From assembly GCA_902798545.1 (NCBI GenBank), contig CADBWQ010000011.1, positions 62,001-126,000 on the forward strand: a DNA stretch of 64,000 nt, given 5' to 3'. Under the pieces are notes generated by a model, which saw only the letters and a program-made list of their open reading frames with translations, was not told the origin of the DNA and made no database searches. Shown piece after piece: positions 7,902-15,799 of this stretch (positions within the stretch are counted from its first letter, which is position 1; every line of letters begins with the position of its first letter). Source of the stretch: Oscillospiraceae bacterium. GTDB taxonomy: Bacteria; Bacillota; Clostridia; Oscillospirales; Oscillospiraceae. The position numbers and the translations under genes were made by a program.

Positions 7902-9003
7902 GCACCGCCACCTCCTCGCCGTTTTCCAGCGCAGCCAGACCCCAGCGGGCAGCCTGTTCAATTCTGAACCGGTCGGCATCGGTCTGTGATTTGTCATACA
8001 GAGCACGGAGTTTGCTCAGAAACAGACCGCGAAGGGTATCTTCGCCGATGCTGTTCCAGATGTCCTGGCTGGGACGGGTACGGTCCCTCAGCTGCAGGGA
8101 GAAAAACATCTCGTCCAGATTTTGATGCAGTTTTTGCAGGTTCGGAGCCTCAGGGGTATCTCCGGTCAGCGTGATACGATAGACATCTCTTACCGTGTCA
8201 TCCGGCAAAGAAGTGTGGATCAGGAGGAGAGGATCCTTTTCGGTAATATCCAGCGTCAGACTGTGATACTGCCGTGTTGCAATCTGGACAGGACGGAGTT
8301 GGCATTCTCCCTGCTGCAGTTCCACCACATAGAGGCTTTTTGATCCCGTTTCTTCAAATCCTCTGCCTTCCGGACAGCCGGGCCATGCATAGCGACATCC
8401 GCCGCTCTGCATCAGACCGCTTGCGCTGTGAACATGACCGAGCGCAGCATAGTCAATCCCGCTTGCAGCCAGATCCTCCTCGCTGATCGGATTATACGGG
8501 GAAGAGGGGTTACTGACTTCGCCATGGATACAGAGAAGGTTATACATACCGGGCTTCCTGTCCGCATGGAATCCCTTTAAAAGCGACGGGGACGTGGGAC
8601 CGGTAAAGGCAGCACCATAGATACGGGCATTTACAGAGGGAACTGAGACCAGATGCATGGCCCGATCTTTGAAAACTGTTACATTTTCCGGCAGCTCCAG
8701 CCTGGCCCAGGGGGAGCGGTCGCAGTACCAGTCCTGACTTCCCGGCGCAATAATCACCGGACAGGGAACCTGACCGAGCCAGTGAAGCAGTTCTTCTCCG
8801 GTTCCGGATCTGGTGTTCCCGGAATCCAGGAGATCTCCTGCGAGAAGCATCAGGTCGGCCCCTTCCCGCTGAGCCAACTCAGCGAGTCGACGCAGCATCT
8901 GGCGCTGCTCTTCGCGCCGCATTGACGCCTTGGCAGCAGTAAGTCCCTGGAAAGGGGAGTCAAGGTGAAAATCCGCCCCATGAATGAGCTTTAATGTTCT
9001 CAT
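7888..9003 (-). CDS. YhaO-like metallophosphoesterase (SbcD/Mre11 type), atypical GNHD motif
   Basis: Calcineurin-like phosphoesterase, partner of the SMC-type ATPase encoded downstream; the pair resembles YhaO/YhaN or SbcD/SbcC. In its 371 residues the metal-binding motifs are GADFHLDSP (residues 9-17), LLAGDLLDSG, CIHGE and ALGHVHSA. The fourth motif, usually GNHD, reads GSQD here, which removes the metal-binding Asn and the catalytic His. The enzyme may therefore be altered or inactive. Gene context: start overlaps the stop of ymdB by 4 nt (ATGA), and its end overlaps the ATPase gene by 14 nt. Confidence 0.83.
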   Translation of the reverse strand: MRTLKLIHGADFHLDSPFQGLTAAKASMRREEQRQMLRRLAELAQREGADLMLLAGDLLDSGNTRSGTGEELLHWLGQVPCPVIIAPGSQDWYCDRSPWARLELPENVTVFKDRAMHLVSVPSVNARIYGAAFTGPTSPSLLKGFHADRKPGMYNLLCIHGEVSNPSSPYNPISEEDLAASGIDYAALGHVHSASGLMQSGGCRYAWPGCPEGRGFEETGSKSLYVVELQQGECQLRPVQIATRQYHSLTLDITEKDPLLLIHTSLPDDTVRDVYRITLTGDTPEAPNLQKLHQNLDEMFFSLQLRDRTRPSQDIWNSIGEDTLRGLFLSKLRALYDKSQTDADRFRIEQAARWGLAALENGEEVAVHENP

Positions 9004-9776
9004 GTGAGTCTCACAGCCTCAGCCTCCAGACAGCGGCCGGTTTCCGTATCAATCGTAAAAATACAGCCTTCCATCTTACAGGGACCTTTCCCGGATTCAT
9101 AGCGCTGTGGAGGATCCCCCATGAACTTTCCGATGCTCTGCTCCGGATCAATACCAAGAACGGAGTGAATCGGCCCCGTCATGCCAAGATCGGTAATGTA
9201 TCCGGTCCCTTTCGGAAGAACAGCGGCATCCGAGGTCTGGACATGGGTGTGGGTACCCCACACAGCGGAAGCCTTACCGTCCAGAAGATACCCCATGGCG
9301 CGCTTCTCACTCGTCCCTTCCGCATGAAAGTCCACAAGGATTATCTTTTCCTGTATTTCTGCCATATACCCGTCTGCAATCGGAAAGGGATTGTCTGTGT
9401 TGTTGTCCAGTGTGAACCGCCCCAGCAGATTGAGTACGCATATATCGCCAAAAGATTTGTGATAGACTGCGATCCCTCTGCCTGGACACTGCGGGCCATA
9501 GTTGCCGGGGCGCAGAATCCGGGTGCGCTCATCCAGATAAGGGCGAAGTTCCGTCCTGGTCCAAGTGTGGTTTCCCAGAGTGATGACATCTGCACCGGCG
9601 CGCAGAATAAGGTCAGCCTGCTTCGGGGTAATGCCGACAACGTTGGCGTTCTCTCCGTTGACAACGGTAAAAGAGATGTCACGATCAGCGATGAACTGTT
9701 TCAGGCGGTTGGTGAGAAAACTCATCCCAGGCTCGCCGCAGACATCACCGACAGCCAGTATTTTAACTTCCATCAT
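9000..9776 (-). CDS. ymdB: YmdB family 2',3'-cyclic-nucleotide phosphodiesterase
   Basis: Binuclear-metal phosphodiesterase of the TIGR00282/YmdB family; the Bacillus protein hydrolyses 2',3'-cyclic nucleotides and affects biofilm/motility choice. The 258-residue length is typical. Motifs: GDVCGEPG near residue 10, VVNGENAN, ITLGNHTW, DFHAEGTSEK, WGTHTHVQT. The start may be the ATG at 9776 or 9773; an AGAGG precedes both. It is the first gene of the four-gene operon, whose promoter lies at 9810-9838, and its stop overlaps the next start as ATGA. Confidence 0.92.
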   Translation of the reverse strand: MMEVKILAVGDVCGEPGMSFLTNRLKQFIADRDISFTVVNGENANVVGITPKQADLILRAGADVITLGNHTWTRTELRPYLDERTRILRPGNYGPQCPGRGIAVYHKSFGDICVLNLLGRFTLDNNTDNPFPIADGYMAEIQEKIILVDFHAEGTSEKRAMGYLLDGKASAVWGTHTHVQTSDAAVLPKGTGYITDLGMTGPIHSVLGIDPEQSIGKFMGDPPQRYESGKGPCKMEGCIFTIDTETGRCLEAEAVRLT

Positions 9777-9809
9777 GATTTCCTCTGTGTATCAGAATAG
9801 AATGAACGT

Positions 9810-9838
9810 ATTCTATCATTTTCATACAGAATTCGCAA
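9810..9838 (-). promoter_or_regulatory. Promoter of the ymdB operon
   Basis: TTGCGA (9833-9838), 17-nt spacer, TAGAAT (9810-9815) on the minus strand, 34 nt before the ymdB start. Confidence 0.72.
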
Positions 9839-9888
9839 TGGGTCTTTCAAAAGCTTATTGAAATCTTGAGAAATTATATTGTTACGTA

Positions 9889-9918
9889 TTGTAAAAACCG
9901 GATTCTCTGTGCTATAAT
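9889..9918 (+). promoter_or_regulatory. Promoter of the GMP synthase gene
   Basis: TTGTAA (9889-9894), 18-nt spacer, TATAAT (9913-9918). Only 39 nt separate it from the start codon, which leaves no room for a purine riboswitch. Confidence 0.75.
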
Positions 9919-9957
9919 CTGCGGGAAAATGAAAACTATAAGTCGGAGGATAATCGA

Positions 9958-10938
9958 ATGGCTGAAAACAAACGCCCCGAAAGCATGCAGCGGATCACCA
10001 CCCCGGAACTGGCCCAGGCCTTCATCGATGAGCAGCTTGCGGCGCTGCGCGAGCAGATTGGTGACAAGAAGGTCCTGCTGGCTCTGTCCGGCGGCGTTGA
10101 CTCCTCTGTTGTGGCGGCTCTTCTGATCAAGGCAGTCGGCAAACAGCTGACCTGTGTGCATGTTAACCACGGCCTGCTCCGGAAAGGAGAGCCCGAGCAG
10201 GTGATTGAGGTCTTCAGGAACCAGATGGATGCCAACCTGATTTATGTGGATGCGGTCGACCGCTTCCTGGACAAGCTGGCGGGTGTTGCGGATCCCGAAA
10301 CCAAGCGCAAGATCATCGGCAAAGAATTCATCGATGTATTTGCAGAAGAGGCATACAAGCTCGACGGAATCAGCTTCCTCGCACAGGGCACCATCTATCC
10401 CGACATCCTGGAGAGCGGCCCGGTCAAGTCCCATCACAATGTTGGCGGCCTGCCGGAAGACTTGAAGTTTGAACTGGTTGAACCGGTCAAGTTCCTGTAT
10501 AAGGACGAGGTGCGCGTTGTCGGAAAGCAGCTGGGCCTGCCCGATAACATGGTCTATCGCCAGCCTTTCCCGGGTCCGGGTCTGGGCGTGCGCTGTGTGG
10601 GTGCGATCACCCGTGACCGGCTTGAAGCCGTCCGGGAATCCGATGCGATTCTGCGCGAGGAATTCAAAGCCAACGGTCTCGAAGGCAAAGTCTGGCAGTA
10701 CTTCACCATCGTGCCTGACTTTAAGTCCACCGGCATCTCTGACGGCCTGCGCACCTATGACTGGCCGGTTGTGATCCGTGCCGTCAACACGGTGGATGCC
10801 GTGACCGCAGATGTCGCCGAGCTTGACTTCCGTATGATGAGCCACATCGTCGACCGGATCACCCATGAGGTCAAGGGGGTCAACCGCGTCCTCTGGGATC
10901 TGACCCCGAAGCCAACCGGAACCATCGAGTGGGAATGA
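9958..10938 (+). CDS. guaA: GMP synthase ATP-pyrophosphatase subunit, no glutaminase domain
   Basis: Converts XMP to GMP. The 326-residue protein contains only the ATP-pyrophosphatase and dimerisation domains of GuaA: PP-loop LALSGGVDSS (residues 41-50), VHVNHGLLRKGE, LAQGTIYPDILES, HHNVGGLP, RQPFPGPGLG, and the usual C-terminus PTGTIEWE. The class I glutamine amidotransferase domain (about 190 residues) that starts canonical bacterial GuaA is absent. The start is well fixed, with GGAGG 8 nt before the ATG and a promoter just upstream, so this is not a truncated annotation. It resembles the split archaeal enzyme; a separate glutaminase subunit may exist outside the window, or the enzyme may use free ammonia. 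Confidence 0.93.
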   Translation: MAENKRPESMQRITTPELAQAFIDEQLAALREQIGDKKVLLALSGGVDSSVVAALLIKAVGKQLTCVHVNHGLLRKGEPEQVIEVFRNQMDANLIYVDAVDRFLDKLAGVADPETKRKIIGKEFIDVFAEEAYKLDGISFLAQGTIYPDILESGPVKSHHNVGGLPEDLKFELVEPVKFLYKDEVRVVGKQLGLPDNMVYRQPFPGPGLGVRCVGAITRDRLEAVRESDAILREEFKANGLEGKVWQYFTIVPDFKSTGISDGLRTYDWPVVIRAVNTVDAVTADVAELDFRMMSHIVDRITHEVKGVNRVLWDLTPKPTGTIEWE

Positions 10939-11037
10939 TTGCAGAACCGTCTGAAAGGCACATAAACACTGGATTTTTTCGGTGTGAAAATGCCTCGTGA
11001 CAACGTTTTGACAACACTTTAAGCATTACACATAAAG

Positions 11038-11080
11038 TAAAGAGCTAACTGATTTTTGTTGGATCAGTTAGCTCTTTTTT
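11038..11080. terminator. Bidirectional terminator after guaA
   Basis: Stem AAGAGCTAACTGAT / ATCAGTTAGCTCTT with a T tract on the plus strand and an A tract on the left side. It serves guaA and probably the convergent GH32 lipoprotein gene. Confidence 0.88.
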
Positions 11081-11142
11081 GGAAATGTTCTTCTTATTTC
11101 AGGTCTTTCTTCCACAGCCCAATGTGATATGGTCCATACCTT

Positions 11143-12723
11143 TTACCCCGGGATTTTGATGCTGATATTACTGAACGTCGCGCTGCAGCCGTCGGCAAAG
11201 ACGCCGATGTGCGCGCCGTCGATGGAGTGCGTGATACGGGAGCTGAGAGCTTTGGCGTCGTCGATGTAAAGGATCACGATCTCATTCTCGCACACCAGCT
11301 TCACGTGATGGGTCTCGCTCTTGGAAAAATCAAACTTTGTGATGGCGGCCGGCTCATAGCGGCGGAGTTCTTCGATCTCATAGCCCTCGTAGTGCAGCAG
11401 GTCTTCCCTCGCATCCAGGCAGAGCGCGGTGTAGGCCTCGTCGCTGCCGGCGCCGCCGAAGGCAAAGCCTGCGCAGGCGTCCTCAGTCAGCGTAACGTCA
11501 CACTCCAGCGTCATGGCGGCGGGACGGGTACCCATATCGGCCAGGGCGTAGGAATCCTCCTCTGCGGAGAGGAAGATGGTATTGTTTTCCACCTCCACCT
11601 GACCCTGCAGGCCTGCCGCGTGAACCAGTTTGTCGATGGTGAAGTAGTCTGCAAAGGTCTCCGGGGCTTTCAGCCCCAGGGTCTTGTCCGCGTGCTGAAC
11701 CAGCTGATGGTTGAGGACGCTACCGGCCCATTGATAGACGCCGGAATCCCCGCTGAGGCCCGCCCGGCCCAGCCAGCCGCACAGGTAGTGCCTGCCGTTG
11801 AGCTCAGCCGTTTTGCCCGCGTAGAAGATGAAGCCGTTGCCTTCCATCAGCCCCTTGCCGTCCAGGATATTGTCCCGGGGAGCCGCAAAAGGGCCATTCA
11901 TGGAGTCGCCGATGGCATAGTAGGTGACGCAGTCCCAGCTGTAAGTGAGATACCAGGTGTCCCCGATGCAGAACAGATCGGGACACTCCAGCATGTATTG
12001 GGACATGGGCGCGAAGATGGGGCCGATGAGGTTCCAGTTTTTCAGGTCAGCGGAGGTATACTTGACCACCACGCCGCCCAGGGTGTTCTCCCGGGCCGCC
12101 ATCAGCAGCCAGTAGCACTGCTCCTCTTCCACCCAAAAGACCTCGGGATCGCGGAAGTCATCCTTGGAATAGCCTTCGGGGGCAAAGAACAGCGGCTCCG
12201 GGTCCTTGACCCAATTCTCCCGGTCGGTGCTGGAAGCGTGCATCACGCACTCCCTGCCTTTTCCCCCGTTGCCGGTGTCATTGTGCCCGGTGTAGAAGAG
12301 ATGGTAGAGTCCATCGTTGTCCTGCATCACGGAGCCGGTGCCAAGCGCGGGGTCGGGATCGGACATCTGGCCGTAATTAAGCACCATGCCGTGATCCTTG
12401 TAGCCGCAGAGATCACCGGTGGAGTACTTGTAGATCGGGTGGTAGCCCTGGCCGTTGTGGTCCGTATCATAGAGATAGTACAGCTCCAGAGTGCCCTCGT
12501 CGGTCACGAAGGGCATCACGTCGCCCACATAGCCGCCCGCCGGCGCGGGATAAAGGCTGTACGGCACAGCCTCATAAGGCTCGTCCGGGATCACCGTGGA
12601 GACGCTGCTCTCCGCAGTTTCCTGCGCCAGATTCCCGCTGGTGCCCGCAGATCCATTGCCGCAGGCTGTCAGGAGCAGGGTCATCATCAGCAGAACAGCG
12701 AACAAGTATTTCCGATTGCGCAT
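11143..12723 (-). CDS. Secreted GH32-type glycoside hydrolase lipoprotein
   Basis: Predicted cell-surface hydrolase of the GH32 (clan J) type, likely to cut fructans or sucrose outside the cell. The 526 residues begin with a lipoprotein signal peptide, with lipobox LLLTAC (Cys21). The beta-propeller motifs FRDPEVFW (near residue 190) and ECPDLF (near 245) match GH32 positions of the transition-state stabiliser and acid/base; the C-terminal ~170 residues resemble the beta-sandwich module. The nucleophile block is less clear than in the intracellular GH32. I chose the ATG at 12723 (AAGGGG upstream, and signal peptide starts there); an in-frame ATG at 12741 lacks a ribosome site. It lies at the end of the sucrose locus. 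Confidence 0.8.
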   Translation of the reverse strand: MRNRKYLFAVLLMMTLLLTACGNGSAGTSGNLAQETAESSVSTVIPDEPYEAVPYSLYPAPAGGYVGDVMPFVTDEGTLELYYLYDTDHNGQGYHPIYKYSTGDLCGYKDHGMVLNYGQMSDPDPALGTGSVMQDNDGLYHLFYTGHNDTGNGGKGRECVMHASSTDRENWVKDPEPLFFAPEGYSKDDFRDPEVFWVEEEQCYWLLMAARENTLGGVVVKYTSADLKNWNLIGPIFAPMSQYMLECPDLFCIGDTWYLTYSWDCVTYYAIGDSMNGPFAAPRDNILDGKGLMEGNGFIFYAGKTAELNGRHYLCGWLGRAGLSGDSGVYQWAGSVLNHQLVQHADKTLGLKAPETFADYFTIDKLVHAAGLQGQVEVENNTIFLSAEEDSYALADMGTRPAAMTLECDVTLTEDACAGFAFGGAGSDEAYTALCLDAREDLLHYEGYEIEELRRYEPAAITKFDFSKSETHHVKLVCENEIVILYIDDAKALSSRITHSIDGAHIGVFADGCSATFSNISIKIPG

Positions 12724-12787
12724 CGTGTACGCCCCTTTCATTCGAGTAGCATACCGGTCTTTCGTGCAGTTGCAGATAATACACGTG

Positions 12788-12817
12788 GCGCCGCATGGCC
12801 TTTTTGCCATGCGGCGC
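12788..12817. terminator. Perfect 12-bp inverted repeat between sucrose-locus genes
   Basis: GCGCCGCATGGC and GCCATGCGGCGC around a 6-nt loop. There is no clear T tract on the minus strand, so it may act as an mRNA-stabilising or partial-termination hairpin separating the GH32 lipoprotein gene from the genes upstream. Confidence 0.6.
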
Positions 12818-12848
12818 TGCCGTTTTCCGGGGGAAACCTGAATCGGGA

Positions 12849-13238
12849 TCAGAACTCCAGGTTCTTGTCGGTCTCCTTGGAGAAGACGTGGGCGACTTTC
12901 CCGTCAAAGGTAAAGTGCACGGTATCTCCGAGGCTGTAGTTGCCTTCCATCTCAATGGTGGGGACAATGATGATGACGTCACGGCCCTCGGCGTTGACAT
13001 GCAGATGCACGGAGAAGCCCATCATCTCGGCGACCTCGACACGGGCAGTGATGCCCTTGTCGGCGACGTCGGTGTGCTCGGGACGAACGCCCAGCGTAAC
13101 CGGCTGGCTCTGGACATCGTTGGCCAGCAGGCGCGCTTCCTTTTCGGGAGCGAGCTCGACCTTGATGCCGCCGACCTCCACGAAGAACTTGCTGCCCTCG
13201 CGCTTGAGCTCGGCGTCAAAGAAGTTCATGACGGGCAT
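12849..13238 (-). pseudogene. C-terminal (TOBE) remnant of an MsmK/UgpC-type ABC ATPase
   Basis: The 129 residues match only the C-terminal TOBE region of the sugar-importer ATPases of the MsmK/UgpC/MalK family (PVMNFFDAEL at the start, TLGVRPEHT in the middle). The ~230-residue ATPase domain with Walker A, signature and Walker B is missing. The ATG overlaps the stop of the fructokinase gene (TAATG), so the piece could still be translated. It is most simply a remnant left by recombination with a full msmK gene. It sits exactly where the importer operon would be expected to hold an ATPase, which this operon otherwise lacks. Confidence 0.8.
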
Positions 13239-14206
13239 TATTGATTTGCCAGGACAGCAAGGACCTGCTCCCGCTCCGGCATGGAGCGGATCGCGCCCTT
13301 TTTCGTCGTTACGAGGTAGGCCGCCGCGTTTGCAAAGCGCAGCATTTCGGTGAGCTTCTTTTCGCCCAGTTTCTCGATGCAGTTTTCCAGAACGAAGTTC
13401 AGGACGCAGGCACAGAAGGTGTCCCCCGCGCCGGTGGTCTCGATCGTGCCGCCGAGGCGGAAGGCCGGGACGAACACGCGTTTATCGCCGTAATAGCTGT
13501 AGCTGCCCTCCGCACCGGCCGTGACATTGAGCAGCCGGATGTTGGGATAAAGCCTTTTCAGCGCCGCCGCTCCTCTGTCAAAATCCGTCTCGCCGGTCAT
13601 GAATTCCAGCTCGTTGTCCGCGATCTTGAGAATGTCGCAGCGGCTCAGGCCCCAGGCGATCTGATCCCGCGCCTCCTCCAGATCGTGCCAGAGCGGCGGG
13701 CGGAGATTCGGGTCAAAGGAGATCAGCGCCTTTGCCTCTTTTGCAAGGGTTACCGCTTTGCGTGTGGCAAAACGCACCTCCGGATGGGTCATAGAGAGCG
13801 TGCCGAAGTGGAAGATCCGGGTATCCGCAAGTGCCTCGGTCGGCAGCTCGTCCGCGCGGAGCATCATGTCCGCGCCGGGCTCACGGTAGAAGGAGAAGTC
13901 CCTGTCGCCGTTGGGGAAGGTCTTGACGAAGGCCAGCGTGGTGTGTACGACTTCATCCTCCAGCAGATAGTCCATGCAGATTCCGGCGTCTTCCGCCGCC
14001 TGGCGCAGCTGCGTGCCGAACATGTCCTTCCCCACCTTGCCGATGAAGGCCGTGTGTTTGCCGAGCTTCTGCAGCATGGCCAGCACGTTGCAGGGCGCGC
14101 CGCCGGGGTTGGCCTCCAGCAGAGGATTGCCCTGCTCGCTCTGCCCGTTCTCGGTAAAGTCGATCAGCAGCTCGCCCAGGGCGAGGACGTCAAAGCGTTT
14201 GTTCAT
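13238..14206 (-). CDS. scrK: Fructokinase (PfkB family)
   Basis: Phosphorylates fructose released from sucrose or fructan. The 322 residues carry the ribokinase-family features: ALGELLIDF at the start, the substrate-binding PGGAPCNVLAMLQKLG near residue 35, and the C-terminal signature ETTGAGDTFCACVL near residue 255 with the catalytic Asp in GAGD. Its start overlaps the stop of the upstream GH32 gene (ATGA), and its stop overlaps the start of the ATPase remnant (TAATG). This tight coupling with a GH32 hydrolase supports sucrose or fructo-oligosaccharide use. Confidence 0.92.
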   Translation of the reverse strand: MNKRFDVLALGELLIDFTENGQSEQGNPLLEANPGGAPCNVLAMLQKLGKHTAFIGKVGKDMFGTQLRQAAEDAGICMDYLLEDEVVHTTLAFVKTFPNGDRDFSFYREPGADMMLRADELPTEALADTRIFHFGTLSMTHPEVRFATRKAVTLAKEAKALISFDPNLRPPLWHDLEEARDQIAWGLSRCDILKIADNELEFMTGETDFDRGAAALKRLYPNIRLLNVTAGAEGSYSYYGDKRVFVPAFRLGGTIETTGAGDTFCACVLNFVLENCIEKLGEKKLTEMLRFANAAAYLVTTKKGAIRSMPEREQVLAVLANQ

Positions 14207-15693
14207 GCCTTCTCAATCTCCAGATCGTATTTCTCCACATCCACCAGCACGCTGCCGTCGGAAGAGAAGCTGACGGCGGCGGCCTCGGCGGGCGTGTACA
14301 GAACGAAGGACGCGGCCTGTTCCCCGTCGTTGACAAAGAGTTCCAGACTGTAGCGGTCCATGACCACGCGCAGCTTGAGCACGCCTCCATTGAAGCTGAC
14401 CGGGAATTCCCGGACGTTGACGATGTCGTGAGGGAAGCCGCTGTGCGTCCGGTCGACCTTGATGGTGCTGGTCTCGGGCTTGAAGCGGATCATGGTGAAG
14501 TGCTCGCCGTCGCGCGCCACATAGAGCCGGAACCACTTGTACATACTGCTCTCATTGCCCGGGCGCACCGTAACGGTCATGTCGAGGCAGCGCCCGTTGA
14601 TGCCGCGCAGGCTGGTCTCGCCGTTGATGAGCACATTGTGGTAGTCGATCTTCACGCCGCGACAGGCCTCCAGCTCCCGGACGGGATTCTGGTAAAGGCG
14701 GCCGTTTCGGATCGAGAGTTCGCGCGGCAGCGTCATCTGGCCGAAGAAGGGCATTTCCTGAGGCTTGCAGGAGGAGGTCTCCCAGTTCTGCATCCAGGCG
14801 ATCATCACGCGCCGTCCGTCCTCCGTCAGCAGGGTCTGGGGGGCATAGAAGTCAAGGCCGTAGTCGATGGCCTGCACGCGATCCCGGATCAGATGGTGCG
14901 TCTTGCGGTCGAGCTGACCGATCAGGCAGACGTTGGCGTTTCCGGGGTGGAACTCAAGCCCGATGGCCGTCATCTCCTGCGGGGAGACAAACAGCACGTC
15001 CTTCCCATCCAGTGGGAAGAGATCCGGGCACTCCCACATCCGCCCGTACTGGTTGTGGCAGGCGGCGACGACGCTGACGAATTCCCAGTGCTGCGCGTCC
15101 TCGCTGCGATAGAGGAGGATCGTGCCGCTGCCGTCGGCGCAGCGGTTGCCGATGACGGCATAGAAGCTGTCGCCGTCGCGCCAGATCTTCGGATCCCGGA
15201 AGTCGTGGACGCTGCCCCCTTCGGGGAGCTGGGAGGCGTCGATGACGGGATTGCAGGGCAGCTTTTCGTAGTCCACGCCATCGCCGATGGCGAGGCACTG
15301 GGTCTGATACTCGTCGATCTTGCCGTTGCGGCGGCGGGCACAGCGCACACCGGTGTACATCAGCAGATGACGGCCGTCCGGCAGTTCGACTGCGCCGCCG
15401 GAGAAGCAGCCGTTCCGGTCATATTCGCTGTCGGGCGCGAGCGCCGCGGGCAGCCGCTCCCAGTGGATGAAATCGCGGGTCTTGACGTGTCCCCAGTGCA
15501 TGGGGCCCCATTTGGTGTCGTAGGGGTGGTATTGGAAAAACAGATGATATTCGCCCTTGTAGGGGGCAAAGCCGTTGGGGTCGTTGATCCAGCCGATGCC
15601 GCCGGTCACATGGAATCGCGGCTGATCGGGCTGGGTATAAGGCAGATACTGTTTTTCAAAGTCGCGGGCCTTTTGCAGCATTTTGCTGATCAT
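14203..15693 (-). CDS. scrB: Intracellular GH32 sucrase / beta-fructosidase
   Basis: Hydrolyses sucrose, sucrose-6-phosphate or short fructans, releasing fructose. The 496 residues contain the full GH32 set: WINDPNG with the nucleophile Asp38, FRDPKIW near residue 168, and WECPDLF near residue 224 with the acid/base Glu. No signal peptide, so it acts in the cytoplasm on imported sugar. Because the importer here is an ABC system and not a PTS, the substrate is probably unphosphorylated. It overlaps scrK by 4 nt. Two tandem hairpins separate it from the binding-protein gene upstream. Confidence 0.92.
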   Translation of the reverse strand: MISKMLQKARDFEKQYLPYTQPDQPRFHVTGGIGWINDPNGFAPYKGEYHLFFQYHPYDTKWGPMHWGHVKTRDFIHWERLPAALAPDSEYDRNGCFSGGAVELPDGRHLLMYTGVRCARRRNGKIDEYQTQCLAIGDGVDYEKLPCNPVIDASQLPEGGSVHDFRDPKIWRDGDSFYAVIGNRCADGSGTILLYRSEDAQHWEFVSVVAACHNQYGRMWECPDLFPLDGKDVLFVSPQEMTAIGLEFHPGNANVCLIGQLDRKTHHLIRDRVQAIDYGLDFYAPQTLLTEDGRRVMIAWMQNWETSSCKPQEMPFFGQMTLPRELSIRNGRLYQNPVRELEACRGVKIDYHNVLINGETSLRGINGRCLDMTVTVRPGNESSMYKWFRLYVARDGEHFTMIRFKPETSTIKVDRTHSGFPHDIVNVREFPVSFNGGVLKLRVVMDRYSLELFVNDGEQAASFVLYTPAEAAAVSFSSDGSVLVDVEKYDLEIEKA

Positions 15694-15716
15694 AATTCAC
15701 GCTCCTGCTTGTATAT

Positions 15717-15789
15717 GGGCAGAGAGAAAGGCTCTCGGGGGAAAGCCCTTCTCTCTGCCCATTCGCGCCGTCGGAGCGGCGCGAATGGG
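15717..15789 (-). repeat. Two overlapping intercistronic hairpins
   Basis: First inverted repeat: GGGCAGAGAGAA (15717-15728) with TTCTCTCTGCCC (15749-15760), containing an inner GGCT/AGCC stem. Second: CCCATTCGCGCCG (15758-15770) with CGGCGCGAATGGG (15777-15789). They share the bases 15758-15760, so both cannot form completely at once. They lie between the binding-protein and GH32 genes and could lower transcription of, or protect, the two mRNA parts differently. Confidence 0.8.
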
Positions 15790-15799
15790 GCATTGCATG

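Noticed and set aside
9919-9957. Purine riboswitch upstream of guaA
   Set aside because: Only 39 nt lie between the -10 element and the start codon.
11209-12939. A 576-codon plus-strand open frame over the GH32 lipoprotein gene
   Set aside because: Antisense shadow of a gene with lipobox and GH32 motifs.
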